Source of the DNA: Candidatus Alloclostridium intestinigallinarum
Lineage (GTDB): Bacteria > Bacillota > Clostridia > Christensenellales > UBA3700
Assembly: GCA_904382605.1 (NCBI GenBank)
Contig: CAJFJA010000008.1
Coordinates: 1 to 64,000, forward strand
DNA: 64,000 nucleotides
Direction of reading: 5' to 3'
Shown here one piece after another: positions 1-8,916 of this stretch. The first letter of the stretch is position 1; each line of letters starts with the position of its first letter. The notes beneath the pieces were generated by a model. The model was not told where the DNA came from, did no database searches, and worked only from the letters and a program-made list of their open reading frames with translations. A program made the position numbers and the translations under genes.

Positions 1-483
1 GAACAATACGAACACGGTCCGGCAAAGCCGATTTCAGCCGTTGCCGTGTCGTTTGTCTTGACAATACGTAGTATTGCCTGCGGCAATCTCCTTGCACCGG
101 CAAGAAATCGGCATTGCGGGACTGCAAGGCACCTCAGGGCGAAAGATTTTCGGGTGATTTTGTGCGAGCGGAGGGCAGACAATATACTGTATTGTCAAGT
201 GACGGCTGTGCAAAAGCGCCGAAAAGATATGTTCTGAGGCGCGTTCGTATTGTGCCTGTTCGGCATCTGCTCCTGTCGTAAAAAATCGCCTTTCCTCGTC
301 TGACGCGCCTTCTCTGCGGTGCGTTTAGTTTAAACTTTTAACAAGGCAATAATACGGGGGTTGTGAAGAAGAATGCCTTGGATTCGTTTGCTACTGTTTT
401 GGGGTATAATCATGAGTTGAGCGCGCTAATAACATTACCGCGTTTTTATTTTTTACTATCCGCTGAAAAAATGTTAATTATAC
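1..483. repeat. Gene-free repeat region at window start
   Basis: No convincing gene. An 11-bp inverted repeat (ACAATACGAAC at 3-13, its complement at 243-253) brackets a stretch with two small CAATAC/GTATTG palindromes (62-76 and 177-195), so this may be the end of a hairpin-type element cut by the window edge. Bases about 265-420 resemble the dispersed repeat seen twice at 38396-38666, sharing the GGTGCGTTTAGTT and GGTATAATCATG segments. A 63-residue open frame here has no protein-like features and was left out. Confidence 0.4.
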
Positions 484-512
484 TTGACATTTTCCCGTGT
501 ACTGCGTATTAT
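484..512 (+). promoter_or_regulatory. Sigma-A promoter of the ygbA-ECF operon
   Basis: TTGACA at 484-489 and TATTAT at 507-512 with a 17-bp spacer, a near-consensus housekeeping promoter. Transcription should start near 519, exactly where the first palindromic operator begins. Confidence 0.85.
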
Positions 513-518
513 TTATAT

Positions 519-639
519 GGTTAGAGAAAACTAACCGAATATTTATATCTGCCGGTTAGCGGTGACTAATCGCGGTACGCGTTTACGGGTAGGAAATAAA
601 GCGCGGAGGAATATATCCGCTGGTTAGTTAAAACTAATC
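519..639 (+). promoter_or_regulatory. Three GGTTAG-N6-CTAAYC operator palindromes
   Basis: The same inverted repeat occurs three times between promoter and start codon: 519-536 (GGTTAG, 6 nt, CTAACC), 554-571 (CTAATC) and 622-639 (CTAATC). All have exactly six bases between half-sites. The first covers the predicted transcription start, which fits repression. An 18-bp palindrome with TTAG/CTAA arms resembles sites of MarR-type or DtxR-type repressors, but no regulator gene lies next to it in the window, so the regulator is unknown. Confidence 0.75.
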
Positions 640-654
640 GGCGAGGGGTGACAG

Positions 655-1209
655 ATGGAGGAAGAAAGGAAAACGGGCGTTTCGGATAAAAGGGCAGGCG
701 CGGACGGCGCGGAGAGCAGAGCCGGAATGCAGGCGGCGGGCGGCGCGGCGGAAGTTTTTGTTGCGGACGAAGTGCAAAGCGTAAGCGGCGCGGCGGGACA
801 GACCGGGCAGGTTAAGCCGCAGGGAGCCAAGGGCAGATCGCTGACAGAGCAAGCCGAACGCGAGATGAAGACGCTGGAATTTATGATAGGCATATACTGC
901 CGCAAAAAGCATAAGCACAAGGACGGACTGTGCGCAGAGTGCAAGGAACTTCTGGACTATGCGCGGTTGCGCAGGAGTTTATGTCCGTTCGGGGATAAAA
1001 AGACTTTCTGTTCCAACTGTAAAATACATTGCTATAAGAAGGAAATGCACGAGAAGATGCGCAACGTTATGAAGTTCGCAGGTCCGAGAATGATATTCTA
1101 TGACCCGAAACAGGCGCTGGGACACGTGGCGGAGACCATACGGGTAAGGCGGCAGAGGAAGAGGGAAGAAAAAGAGAGAAAAAAACAGCAAAAGAGAGGT
1201 AGTTCATGA
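655..1209 (+). CDS. YgbA-family (nitrous-oxide-stimulated promoter) protein
   Basis: 184 residues. The first ~65 residues are a low-complexity Ala/Gly/Glu tail. From about residue 70 the protein matches my memory of the YgbA_NO family: a Cys/His-rich core with the motifs CRKKHKHKDGLC, CAECKELLDYA, CPFGDKKTFCSNC and HCYKKEMHEKMR, then GPRMIFYDP and a basic tail. The paired cysteines suggest metal or Fe-S binding. Relatives are reported in nitrosative-stress regulons; the biochemical role is unknown. The ATG at 655 follows GAGGGGTG at 642-649. It is the first gene of the operon and overlaps the next start by four bases (ATGA). Confidence 0.75.
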   Translation: MEEERKTGVSDKRAGADGAESRAGMQAAGGAAEVFVADEVQSVSGAAGQTGQVKPQGAKGRSLTEQAEREMKTLEFMIGIYCRKKHKHKDGLCAECKELLDYARLRRSLCPFGDKKTFCSNCKIHCYKKEMHEKMRNVMKFAGPRMIFYDPKQALGHVAETIRVRRQRKREEKERKKQQKRGSS

Positions 1210-1739
1210 AGAAAAAATTTGTCGTGATTTTTGCCGTTATCGCCGTCATCGGCGTAATGTTCGCGCTTGCCGCGTGCAAAGACGGCGGCGAAGAGACGTT
1301 TGAAGGAAGCGACGATATGGGCAGGGAATACGGACAGGTGTACGCCCTTACGCAGGAGAGCGCGGACGGTTGGTTTCGGGTGCCGGCGGAGTCCTTTTCC
1401 GAAAGCACTATGGGCAAGTTCATGGTGGACAACACACGCAAGGATTACGTGACGGTGATAAGGAGCGGAGAGGACTACTCGCTGATATATCACGCCACTT
1501 CGGACGATATGAACAACGTGCGCCTTGTGATAGACGGGCAGGACGTTGCCGCGCAGGCGGATACTACGGGGACGGTTTACAATTACAGGTTCGACAATCT
1601 GACATGGGAGGATATAAGCGGCGAAATATCCGTAAAGGTATACGTAGCCACTATGATGAAGCGCGATACGCAGTTCACGATACAGCTTGACTTCACTCAG
1701 GCAACGCTCGTGCCGGCCGGCAGCTTCGCGGAAAATTGA
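1206..1739 (+). CDS. Lipoprotein, possible NEAT-like ligand-binding domain
   Basis: 177 residues. A lipoprotein signal peptide is clear: MKKK, a hydrophobic stretch, and lipobox LAAC with the modified Cys at 24. The mature part is a single beta-rich domain. Its run of SGEDYSLIYHATSDD, then VYNYRFDNLTWEDISGEISV and a closing TQFTIQLDF strand recalls the strand order of NEAT haem-binding domains. I do not see the usual YxxxY haem-ligand pair, so this is a resemblance only. It overlaps ygbA by ATGA and is followed at once by a CydDC-like pair and an ECF transporter. That placing suits a surface receptor for the transported ligand. Confidence 0.55.
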   Translation: MKKKFVVIFAVIAVIGVMFALAACKDGGEETFEGSDDMGREYGQVYALTQESADGWFRVPAESFSESTMGKFMVDNTRKDYVTVIRSGEDYSLIYHATSDDMNNVRLVIDGQDVAAQADTTGTVYNYRFDNLTWEDISGEISVKVYVATMMKRDTQFTIQLDFTQATLVPAGSFAEN

Positions 1740-1740
1740 T

Positions 1741-3465
1741 ATGATAGACAAACAACTGATCGGGCTTATCGGAAAAGATAAGCGGTATGTAATATACTCC
1801 GTTCTGCTCAACGTGTTTTCCATGCTGGTGAACACGCTGATAACGGCGGGTATATGCTACATAATCTATTTGCTTTACGGCGGAGTAAAGGACATAACTT
1901 ACCTTTACCCCGCGCTTGTCATAGTTGTCGGCGCGGTTGCGCGCTATATTTTAATGCGCCTTTCGGGCGAGTGTACGTCCAGATTGGGCGGCAGCGTAAA
2001 GCGCAGTCTGCGCGACAAGACTTACGACAAGATAATGCGCCTGGGCGTGCGTTCTTCGGGCGATATGTCCGTAGCGGGGCTTACGCAGGTATCGCTGGAA
2101 GGGGTGGAACAGCTGGATACCTACTATTCGCAGTATCTGCCGCAGTTCTTCTATTCTATGATTGCGCCCTTATTGCTGTTTGTTATCTGCGCTCCCATAG
2201 AGTGGAAAACCGCGCTCGTACTGCTGGCGTGCGTGCCGCTTATTCCGCTTTCCATCGTGGCGGTGAGCAAGTATGCGAAAAAGATTTTCGCCAAATATTG
2301 GGGAAGGTACACTTCCATGGGCGACAGCTTTTTAGACAGCGTACAGGGGCTTAAAGAATTGAAGATATTCGGCGCCGACGGCGCGCGCCACAAGAAGATG
2401 AACGAGAGCAGCGAAGAATTCCGCAGGATAACCATGAAGGTGCTCGTAATGCAGCTCATGTCCACCACCATTATGGATTTGGTGGCGTACGGCGGTGCGG
2501 GCGCGGGAATCGCGCTTGCCATATGGGCGGGCGTGGACGGCGGACTCGAACCTGCAAAGGTACTCTTTCTGACGTTGGTGGCGGTGGAATTCTTCCTGCC
2601 GTTGCGTTCGCTCGGCTCGGCTTTCCACGTGGCTATGAACGGCGCTTCCGCGGGACGTAAAATTCTGGAGCTGCTCGCCCTGCCCGAACCTGAGTGGGGA
2701 GATAAGAAAGTGTCCTCTTCCGCACTTGAAATAAAGGACGTCACTTTTTCGTACGGCGGCGGAAAGGAAGTGCTCAAAGGCGTAAATATGTCCTTTCCCG
2801 AAAACAGCCTTACCGCAATCGTGGGCGAAAGCGGCAGCGGCAAATCCACCTGCGTTTCCCTGCTCATGGGCGCGATAAGGGCAAACAGCGGCGAAGTCAC
2901 CGTGGGCGGCACGCCCATAGGGGAACTTGACAGGGCGGACTACTATTCGCATCTGGGTATAGTTTCCTACAACACTTACATATTCAACGACAGCGTGCGC
3001 AACAACTTCCTCATGTACTCGCCCCGCGCCACCGACGAGCAGATGTATGAGGCTCTGAAAGAGGTGAACCTCGACAAGTTTATCCGCGAAGAGGGCGGAC
3101 TTGACAAGGTAATCAGCGAGGACGGCGTGAACATATCGGGCGGACAGCGGCAACGCCTTGCGCTGGCGGTCAATCTGCTTGCGGATAAGTCCGTTTATAT
3201 CTTCGACGAAGCCACTTCCAACATAGACGGCGAAAGCGAAGCGCTGATAATGGACGGGGTCAAAAAACTGTCCCGCCGCGCGGCCGTGGTGCTCATATCC
3301 CACCGCATGGCAAACGTCACCTGCGCGGACAATATCTACGTGCTGGACGGCGGAAAGGTCGCGGAAAGCGGCACGCATGAAGAACTTATGGAAAAGGGCG
3401 GCGTGTACGCGGGTCTTTATAAAACACAAAAGGCGCTGGAAGAAGGCGGGGAGGGAGAGATATGA
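1741..3465 (+). CDS. ABC exporter half-transporter, CydD-like
   Basis: 574 residues: an N-terminal six-helix membrane domain (about 1-310) and a C-terminal ATPase. Walker A GESGSGKST lies near 361-370, the signature SGGQRQR near 466, and Walker B VYIFDEATSN near 485. The ATG at 1741, one base after the lipoprotein stop, is chosen because the membrane domain begins IDKQLIGLIGKDKR; an earlier in-frame ATG lies inside the previous gene. With the next gene it forms a heterodimer of the CydDC type, a family that moves thiols or haem in characterised members. The ECF genes behind it suggest cargo handling linked to metal or haem acquisition rather than cytochrome bd assembly; no cydAB is present. 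Confidence 0.85.
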   Translation: MIDKQLIGLIGKDKRYVIYSVLLNVFSMLVNTLITAGICYIIYLLYGGVKDITYLYPALVIVVGAVARYILMRLSGECTSRLGGSVKRSLRDKTYDKIMRLGVRSSGDMSVAGLTQVSLEGVEQLDTYYSQYLPQFFYSMIAPLLLFVICAPIEWKTALVLLACVPLIPLSIVAVSKYAKKIFAKYWGRYTSMGDSFLDSVQGLKELKIFGADGARHKKMNESSEEFRRITMKVLVMQLMSTTIMDLVAYGGAGAGIALAIWAGVDGGLEPAKVLFLTLVAVEFFLPLRSLGSAFHVAMNGASAGRKILELLALPEPEWGDKKVSSSALEIKDVTFSYGGGKEVLKGVNMSFPENSLTAIVGESGSGKSTCVSLLMGAIRANSGEVTVGGTPIGELDRADYYSHLGIVSYNTYIFNDSVRNNFLMYSPRATDEQMYEALKEVNLDKFIREEGGLDKVISEDGVNISGGQRQRLALAVNLLADKSVYIFDEATSNIDGESEALIMDGVKKLSRRAAVVLISHRMANVTCADNIYVLDGGKVAESGTHEELMEKGGVYAGLYKTQKALEEGGEGEI

Positions 3466-5147
3466 AAGAGAAAAAACTCCGCCGCAGCGGCGGCAGGATA
3501 ATGGCGGGACTTATCGTGATGCTGGGCAGTCTGTCCTACGTCATGGTGTTTGCCGTAATAAACGGATTTTTGGGCTATATCTGCGCCATGGGCGTTACCG
3601 TATCGGGCGCGGTGGCGGTGGCGAAACTGCTGGGCGAGGGCGTGGCGATCTCCTATTACGCGCTTATCGGTATTGCAGTGGGCTGCGGCGTTATGCGCGG
3701 AATACTGCGTTATGCGGAGCAGTACTGCAACCATTTTATCGCATTTAAAATTCTGGCAACTCTCAGGGATAAAATTTTCGGCGCGTTGCGCAGACTGTGC
3801 CCCGCAAAACTCGAGAGTAAGAAAAAGGGCAGTATAATCGCCATGATAACCGCGGATATAGAAACGCTTGAAGTATTCTACGCGCATACCATATCCCCCA
3901 TATGTATAGCAATAACCGTATCGCTCGCGGTGTTCTTATTCGCGGGCTTTACATCCTCGTGGTATATCGCACTTGCGGCGCTTGCCGGCTATATGGTGAT
4001 TGCGCTGTTACTCCCCGCGCTTTCGTCCAAAAAGCTCAGCCGTCCCGGCGTGGAGTACAGGCGGGAATTTTCTTCCTTTAACGCCTTTTATATGGACAGC
4101 ATAAAGGGCGTGCGCGACGTGCTTTTGAGCGGAAGCGAAGAAAAGCGCAGGGAAGAAACCGACAGGCGCACCGATGTGCTTTTGCAAAAAACGTACACGA
4201 TAAAGCGTCTGTCCTCGCGTTCGGGCGCGCTTACCTTACTGGTCATATCCTTCTTTATAGCGGTAACGCTAGCCGTGGCGGTCGCGCTCGTGCTTACGGG
4301 CAATCTGTCCGTTGGCAGGGCGGTAATCGGAGTTGTGGCGGTGTTCGGCTCTTTCGGTCCCGTAACGGCAATAGCCGCGCTTCCCGGCAACCTCAACCAG
4401 ACGTTCGCCAGCGGCGACAGAGTGCTTGACCTTCTCGAAGAACAGCCCGCCGTGGAGCCGGTGGAAGGGAAGAAGGACGTAACATTGGAAAGGGCGGACG
4501 TAAAGAACCTTACGTTCTCGTACGGCGGCGAAGATGTACTCAAAGGCGTCAACGTGAATGTCAAAAAGGGCGAAACCGTAGGTATAGTCGGCGCTTCGGG
4601 GTGCGGTAAGAGCACGCTTCTGAAACTTATGCTCCGCTTCTGGAACCGCGGCGGCGGAGAGATAAACTACAACGGTATTTCCATAGACGAAGTGAACACG
4701 GCTTCGCTTATAGAAGAAGTTACAATGGTCAGCCAAAGCACTTGTCTTTTCAACGAAACGGTGCTTGAAAATCTGCTTATCGCAAAACCCGACGCCACGC
4801 GCGAAGAGGTGGAGAGGGCTTGCCGCATGGCGGGTATTCACGACTTTATCCTTACCCTTCCGCAAGGATATGACACCACGGTTGCGGCGCTTGCGGACAA
4901 TCTCTCCGCGGGCGAACAGCAGAGGATAGGACTTGCACGAGCGTTTTTGCGCGGAAGCAAACTGTTGCTTTTAGACGAGCCTACAAGCAACGTGGACAGC
5001 ATAAACGAGGGCATAATTCTGCGCGCCCTCAAAGAAAACTGCAAGGATAAAGCGGTCATACTCGTATCCCACCGCGAATCCACCATTGCGGGCGCGGACA
5101 GGGTATACCGGATAGAAAAAGGAGTTGCACATGAGAGAAAACAATAA
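3462..5147 (+). CDS. ABC exporter half-transporter, CydC-like
   Basis: 561 residues, partner of the preceding half-transporter, overlapping it by ATGA. A membrane domain (about 15-310) is followed by an ATPase with Walker A GASGCGKST near 377, the less common signature LSAGEQQR near 481 and Walker B LLLLDEPTSNVD. The variant signature (A for the second G) shows the two ATP sites are not equivalent, as is usual in heterodimeric exporters. Its 3' end overlaps the ECF S-component start by 17 bases, so all six genes are translationally linked. Confidence 0.85.
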   Translation: MKEKKLRRSGGRIMAGLIVMLGSLSYVMVFAVINGFLGYICAMGVTVSGAVAVAKLLGEGVAISYYALIGIAVGCGVMRGILRYAEQYCNHFIAFKILATLRDKIFGALRRLCPAKLESKKKGSIIAMITADIETLEVFYAHTISPICIAITVSLAVFLFAGFTSSWYIALAALAGYMVIALLLPALSSKKLSRPGVEYRREFSSFNAFYMDSIKGVRDVLLSGSEEKRREETDRRTDVLLQKTYTIKRLSSRSGALTLLVISFFIAVTLAVAVALVLTGNLSVGRAVIGVVAVFGSFGPVTAIAALPGNLNQTFASGDRVLDLLEEQPAVEPVEGKKDVTLERADVKNLTFSYGGEDVLKGVNVNVKKGETVGIVGASGCGKSTLLKLMLRFWNRGGGEINYNGISIDEVNTASLIEEVTMVSQSTCLFNETVLENLLIAKPDATREEVERACRMAGIHDFILTLPQGYDTTVAALADNLSAGEQQRIGLARAFLRGSKLLLLDEPTSNVDSINEGIILRALKENCKDKAVILVSHRESTIAGADRVYRIEKGVAHERKQ

Positions 5148-5955
5148 CTTCGATAAAATGAACGACGGCGCGGACGGGAAGGACGAAGGAAAAGAAACTC
5201 TCCTTTCCGAAGAGAAGAATTCCGCGGCAGGGGCGGAAAAAGACTGCCTCGACTGGCTGGACGAAGAAATTCCCGTCCAAAGCGAAAACGGCGGACAGGG
5301 GCGGGAAAATTCCGCAAAAACCGCCGGCAGGGATAAAAAAAGAAAAAGGCGCGAAAACCCTGATATCCGCGACGGCGTGAGATATAACAAAAAGGGCGAA
5401 GTTGCGATATTCCAGCCCTTTACCGTAAAGGATATAGTGTTCCTTGCGATAATAGGCGCGGCGGCGCTTATAACCTCTGCGGTAATGCCGCTCGTGGCGC
5501 AGGTGCCCATATTCGGTTTGCCGCAGCTTGTTACGGGCTTGCAGATGTCCGTATTCCCCACGATAGGGCTTATGAAGGTGCGCAAGACGGGCAGCGTGTT
5601 CATAGTGTCGCTGCTCGTTTCCGTGCTCGAATTGTTCATGGCTCCCGCGATGGGCGTTACTTCGCTTATCTCCGCAATCATAATAGAGGCGATAAATATC
5701 CTCACTTTCAAAGGCTACCGCAAGGATATAGCCTGTTTTGTGTCGGGCATGCTCATCAATCCCATGACGTTGCCATTCTATTACCTGTACTGCATGGCGT
5801 TTGAAACGGATTCCATCTTCTTTAAGGCGGCGGGCGACAGCCCGTGGGTGGCTGTGGGCATATCCGTCGCGGTGATTGCGGTGTGCGCGTTGGGCGCGGG
5901 ACTCGGCATTCTCATATCCCGTGAAATAAGGAAGGCAGGTTTAATGAAGAAATGA
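5131..5955 (+). CDS. ECF transporter substrate-binding (S) component
   Basis: 274 residues. The first ~85 are charged and low in complexity (Glu/Lys/Asp-rich), an unusual cytoplasmic extension. The rest is hydrophobic with about six membrane segments, including FLAIIGAAALITSAVMPLVA and a VFPTIGLMKV loop. This fits the integral-membrane family often called Trep_Strep/MptD-like that supplies S components to ECF complexes. The ATG at 5131 has GGAG six bases upstream. T and A components follow directly. The substrate is not readable from sequence; the NEAT-like lipoprotein and CydDC-like pair in the same operon suggest haem or a metallophore. Confidence 0.7.
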   Translation: MRENNNFDKMNDGADGKDEGKETLLSEEKNSAAGAEKDCLDWLDEEIPVQSENGGQGRENSAKTAGRDKKRKRRENPDIRDGVRYNKKGEVAIFQPFTVKDIVFLAIIGAAALITSAVMPLVAQVPIFGLPQLVTGLQMSVFPTIGLMKVRKTGSVFIVSLLVSVLELFMAPAMGVTSLISAIIIEAINILTFKGYRKDIACFVSGMLINPMTLPFYYLYCMAFETDSIFFKAAGDSPWVAVGISVAVIAVCALGAGLGILISREIRKAGLMKK

Positions 5956-6638
5956 CGGATACTTTTCACGCCAAAAATCCCGTATATCCGCTTTTCGGAT
6001 TCTTTGCGGCGCTTCTGATATTCGCCGCGGGTCTTGCCACTGCAAAACATACCGAAGGTATGTGGTATCTGCTGGGCGTATGGGTATGGTTTTTGCTGTT
6101 CGGTTATTGGCGCAGCTGCCTTGTGATTATCCCGTTCGCGGCGGTTTTCTCGGGGATATTCGCCGGAATAACCTATCTTTCCTCGCACGAAACGGCGGCA
6201 ACGCTTGCTGCGGTATCACGCTCCGCGGCGGTGTGTCTTGCGGTGCTCCCCGGACTTTCTCTGCCCGCGGTAAAGCTTACGCGCAATCTCTCCGGGCTTC
6301 ATGTGCCGCGCTCAATTACGCTGGGTATGATGATAGTGCTTTCCTTCGCCCCTCTTCTGGGCAGGGAGATAAAGCGAATACGCGAAGCCATGCGCACGCG
6401 CGGCGCGGGCAGTCTGCTCAATCCGAAGGTGTTCTACCGCGCTCTGCTCGTACCCTTTGCGGCGCGGATTGTCAATATTTCGGACACTCTTTCGCTTTCG
6501 GTGGAAACGCGCGGTTTTTGCACGGGTAAGGCGCCTTACACCGTGTACCACCCCGTAAAATGTACGGCGCGAGACGTAATTTTCCTGCTCGGGTTGGTCG
6601 CGGGCAGCGTGGCGGTAATCGTCTTTTGCTTTATATGA
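5952..6638 (+). CDS. ECF transporter transmembrane (T) component
   Basis: 228 residues, with about five membrane helices. In the C-terminal half it has the pattern of coupling-helix motifs of the EcfT/CbiQ family (REIKRIREAMRTRG and SVETRGFC, each with the Ala-Arg-Gly-like core that contacts the ATPases). It overlaps the S component by four bases (ATGA) and the A component by four bases. It should link the S component to the ATPase in the membrane. Confidence 0.8.
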   Translation: MTDTFHAKNPVYPLFGFFAALLIFAAGLATAKHTEGMWYLLGVWVWFLLFGYWRSCLVIIPFAAVFSGIFAGITYLSSHETAATLAAVSRSAAVCLAVLPGLSLPAVKLTRNLSGLHVPRSITLGMMIVLSFAPLLGREIKRIREAMRTRGAGSLLNPKVFYRALLVPFAARIVNISDTLSLSVETRGFCTGKAPYTVYHPVKCTARDVIFLLGLVAGSVAVIVFCFI

Positions 6639-8050
6639 ACGCAGTCGAAATGAAAAACGTACGCTTTGCGTACACAAAAGATACCTGGGTGCTGGACGGA
6701 GTTGACTTCACCGCCGAATACGGCAAAATTACCCTGCTTTCCGGTATGTCGGGCGACGGAAAATCCACTTTACTGTCAATCATCTGCGGCATAATTCCCA
6801 ATATGACCCCCGGCACGCTCGAGGGTGACGTAACCGTTGCGGGCAGGGACGTGCGCGGCATGAAAGCGGGCGAAATTTCCCGTCTTGTGGGCTGCGTTCT
6901 GCAAAATGCGGAATTGCAGATTGTGCAGAGCGTCGTGGAAGACGAAGTGGCGTTCGGCTGTGAAAACCTCGCCATGCCGCAGGAAATGATCGAAAAGCGC
7001 GTAAAGGCGGCGTGCGCCATGATGGAACTGGACCCGTCTCTTAAAACGCGCACGCTTTCGGGCGGACAAAAACAGCGGCTTATCACGGCGGCGACGCTTG
7101 CCATGGGACAGAAAATAGTAATTCTTGACGAGCCTCTCGCCAATCTGGACAAAGAAGGCACGCACACGCTTATGACGGCATTGCGCAGACTTGCCGGGCG
7201 CGGCTATTGCGTGATAGTTTCAGAACACAGGCTTGATATGGTTCTCCCCTACGTGGATGAGGTATGGAATATATGCAGGGGCGTGGTACGCAAAGTTGAA
7301 GACAAACAGGCGTATCTGCACTCGCAGGCGGAGATAATCAGCGACGGTTGCGCGCCCTATAACGGCGGCAGACCTGTTCTCACTCTTTCGGGCGTGACGA
7401 AAAAATTCGGCAGGCGCGAAATTTTAACGGGCGTCGACCTCACCGTTTACGAGGGGGAAAGACTGCTTATTCTCGGACAGAACGGTTGCGGAAAGACTAC
7501 GCTCATGCGTATAATCGCGCGTCTTGAAAAGGCTGACGGCGGAAAGACGGAACAGTTCATAGATAAAAAACTGGGTAAACGCCGCGCCTGCCGCCGCTGG
7601 TTCAGAGAGGTGGGCGTGGTGTATCAGAATCCCAACTATCAGCTTTTTATGCCCACCGTGCGCCGGGAAATAGAATTCGGCGCGGAAAGCAAGGAATACG
7701 CGGACGAGATAATGGATATGTTCGATCTGCATTCGCTCGCGTCCCGCCATCCCCAGTCGCTTTCCGAAGGGCAGAAAAGGCGTGTATCCATCGCCGCCGT
7801 CGTGGCTTCGCGCCCGAAAATTCTCCTTTTGGACGAACCTACGGTGGGGCAGGACTACGCCGGGCTTCAACGCCTTACGGACGTATTGGGTAAAATTCAC
7901 GAACGCGACAACAATACCATGATAACCGTCACCCACGACCTGCGCCCCGCCCGGGCGCTGTGCGACCGCGCCGTACTCATCGAAGGCGGAAAAGTCGTAA
8001 AAGAAGGCGGCAAGGAGTTGGTAAAGGAGTATTTTACGGGAGAGGAATAA
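6635..8050 (+). CDS. ECF transporter fused double ATPase (A component)
   Basis: 471 residues with two ATP-binding cassettes in one chain. The first has Walker A GMSGDGKST (about 37), signature LSGGQKQR and Walker B VILDEPLANLD. The second has Walker A GQNGCGKTT (about 281), signature LSEGQKRR and Walker B LLLDEPTVGQD. A duplicated A component replaces the EcfA-EcfA' pair of other systems. The ATG at 6635 overlaps the T-component stop. A strong terminator follows, making this the last gene of the operon. Confidence 0.88.
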   Translation: MNAVEMKNVRFAYTKDTWVLDGVDFTAEYGKITLLSGMSGDGKSTLLSIICGIIPNMTPGTLEGDVTVAGRDVRGMKAGEISRLVGCVLQNAELQIVQSVVEDEVAFGCENLAMPQEMIEKRVKAACAMMELDPSLKTRTLSGGQKQRLITAATLAMGQKIVILDEPLANLDKEGTHTLMTALRRLAGRGYCVIVSEHRLDMVLPYVDEVWNICRGVVRKVEDKQAYLHSQAEIISDGCAPYNGGRPVLTLSGVTKKFGRREILTGVDLTVYEGERLLILGQNGCGKTTLMRIIARLEKADGGKTEQFIDKKLGKRRACRRWFREVGVVYQNPNYQLFMPTVRREIEFGAESKEYADEIMDMFDLHSLASRHPQSLSEGQKRRVSIAAVVASRPKILLLDEPTVGQDYAGLQRLTDVLGKIHERDNNTMITVTHDLRPARALCDRAVLIEGGKVVKEGGKELVKEYFTGEE

Positions 8051-8083
8051 AAAAACGGGCCGCGTTTCTCGCGGTCCGTTTTT
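8049..8083. terminator. Bidirectional terminator
   Basis: An inverted repeat with arms AAAAACGGGCCGCG and CGCGGTCCGTTTTT lies between convergent genes. Its A-tract and T-tract let it serve both the ECF operon and the AraC gene. Confidence 0.85.
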
Positions 8084-8098
8084 ATAAATTAGCGGCGT

Positions 8099-8836
8099 TT
8101 ATTTTTCCGAATACTGTTTGGGGCTTACGCCCGTTATTTTCTTGAAAACTCTGGAAAAGTATAGCTGGTCCAAAAAACCGCACATCTCCGCAATTTCGTA
8201 TATCTTATAGTTGTTTATATTGCGCGACAGCAGTAGTTTCTGCGCATAGTTTATGCGCGTCTGGTTGAGGAATTGCAGAGGGGAAATTCCCTTTTCTTTA
8301 ATAAACTGCCTGCGCAGATAATCCTTGCTCAGCGGTATGTCGCGGTATATCTCGTCCACGCTGAAAGAAGGGTCGGAAAAGTTGTCCACAATCATATTAG
8401 CCATATTCTCAACGTGTTGGGAGTTGCCCGAAGAACCGGAGAGCGCTGATAGCATGTTGAGCAGGAGTTCGGTAAGCGAAATCATCAGTTTGGGCTGTTC
8501 GCGTATGCTCATATTGAAATAGCGGTAGCACATACTCATCACCGTGTAAAGGTCGCGGTGGGAATTGTCGTCGAGCAGCTGCGGCGTTTTGAAGGGCGGC
8601 GTCCACCCCGAAATGGTCATATGTATGTTCTTAAAGCCTCGTTCCGACTGGTTTGTGTGCAGCACTCCCGGCGGTACCAGCACCAACTGGTGCTGAGTGT
8701 AATCAATCGTCCTGCCGTCCTCGAACGTGATCGTTCCGTCGCCGCCCGTGCAGTAAATGAACTCCCAAAAGTCGTGCTTGTGCTGGGAAACTTCGTATGT
8801 GCGTAAGTTTTTACCAGTATAGTTTATGACAGCCAT
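8099..8836 (-). CDS. AraC-family transcriptional regulator
   Basis: 245 residues. An N-terminal cupin-type sensor (about 10-95, with HKHDFWEFIYCTGGDG and VPPGVLHTNQS) is followed by a linker and a C-terminal double helix-turn-helix (about 150-245). The latter ends in the family motif CGFLDQLYFSRVFKKITGVSP. Such proteins sense a sugar or small molecule and activate nearby transport or catabolic genes, but none adjoins it here; its target is unknown. It is convergent with the ECF operon and followed upstream only by repeats. Confidence 0.88.
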   Translation of the reverse strand: MAVINYTGKNLRTYEVSQHKHDFWEFIYCTGGDGTITFEDGRTIDYTQHQLVLVPPGVLHTNQSERGFKNIHMTISGWTPPFKTPQLLDDNSHRDLYTVMSMCYRYFNMSIREQPKLMISLTELLLNMLSALSGSSGNSQHVENMANMIVDNFSDPSFSVDEIYRDIPLSKDYLRRQFIKEKGISPLQFLNQTRINYAQKLLLSRNINNYKIYEIAEMCGFLDQLYFSRVFKKITGVSPKQYSEK

Positions 8837-8916
8837 AATCTTCCACCTCGCAGTTTCTGTTTACATAATAGCATAAAAAAACTATTTTGTCCATATTTTT
8901 TGTGGTGCCGTGTTCA

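Noticed and set aside
46-237. 63-residue protein at window start
   Set aside because: It runs through palindromic repeat sequence, with no ribosome site or recognisable composition.
1741-5147. True cydDC for cytochrome bd assembly
   Set aside because: No cydAB nearby; overlap with a lipoprotein and ECF genes points to transport of another cargo.
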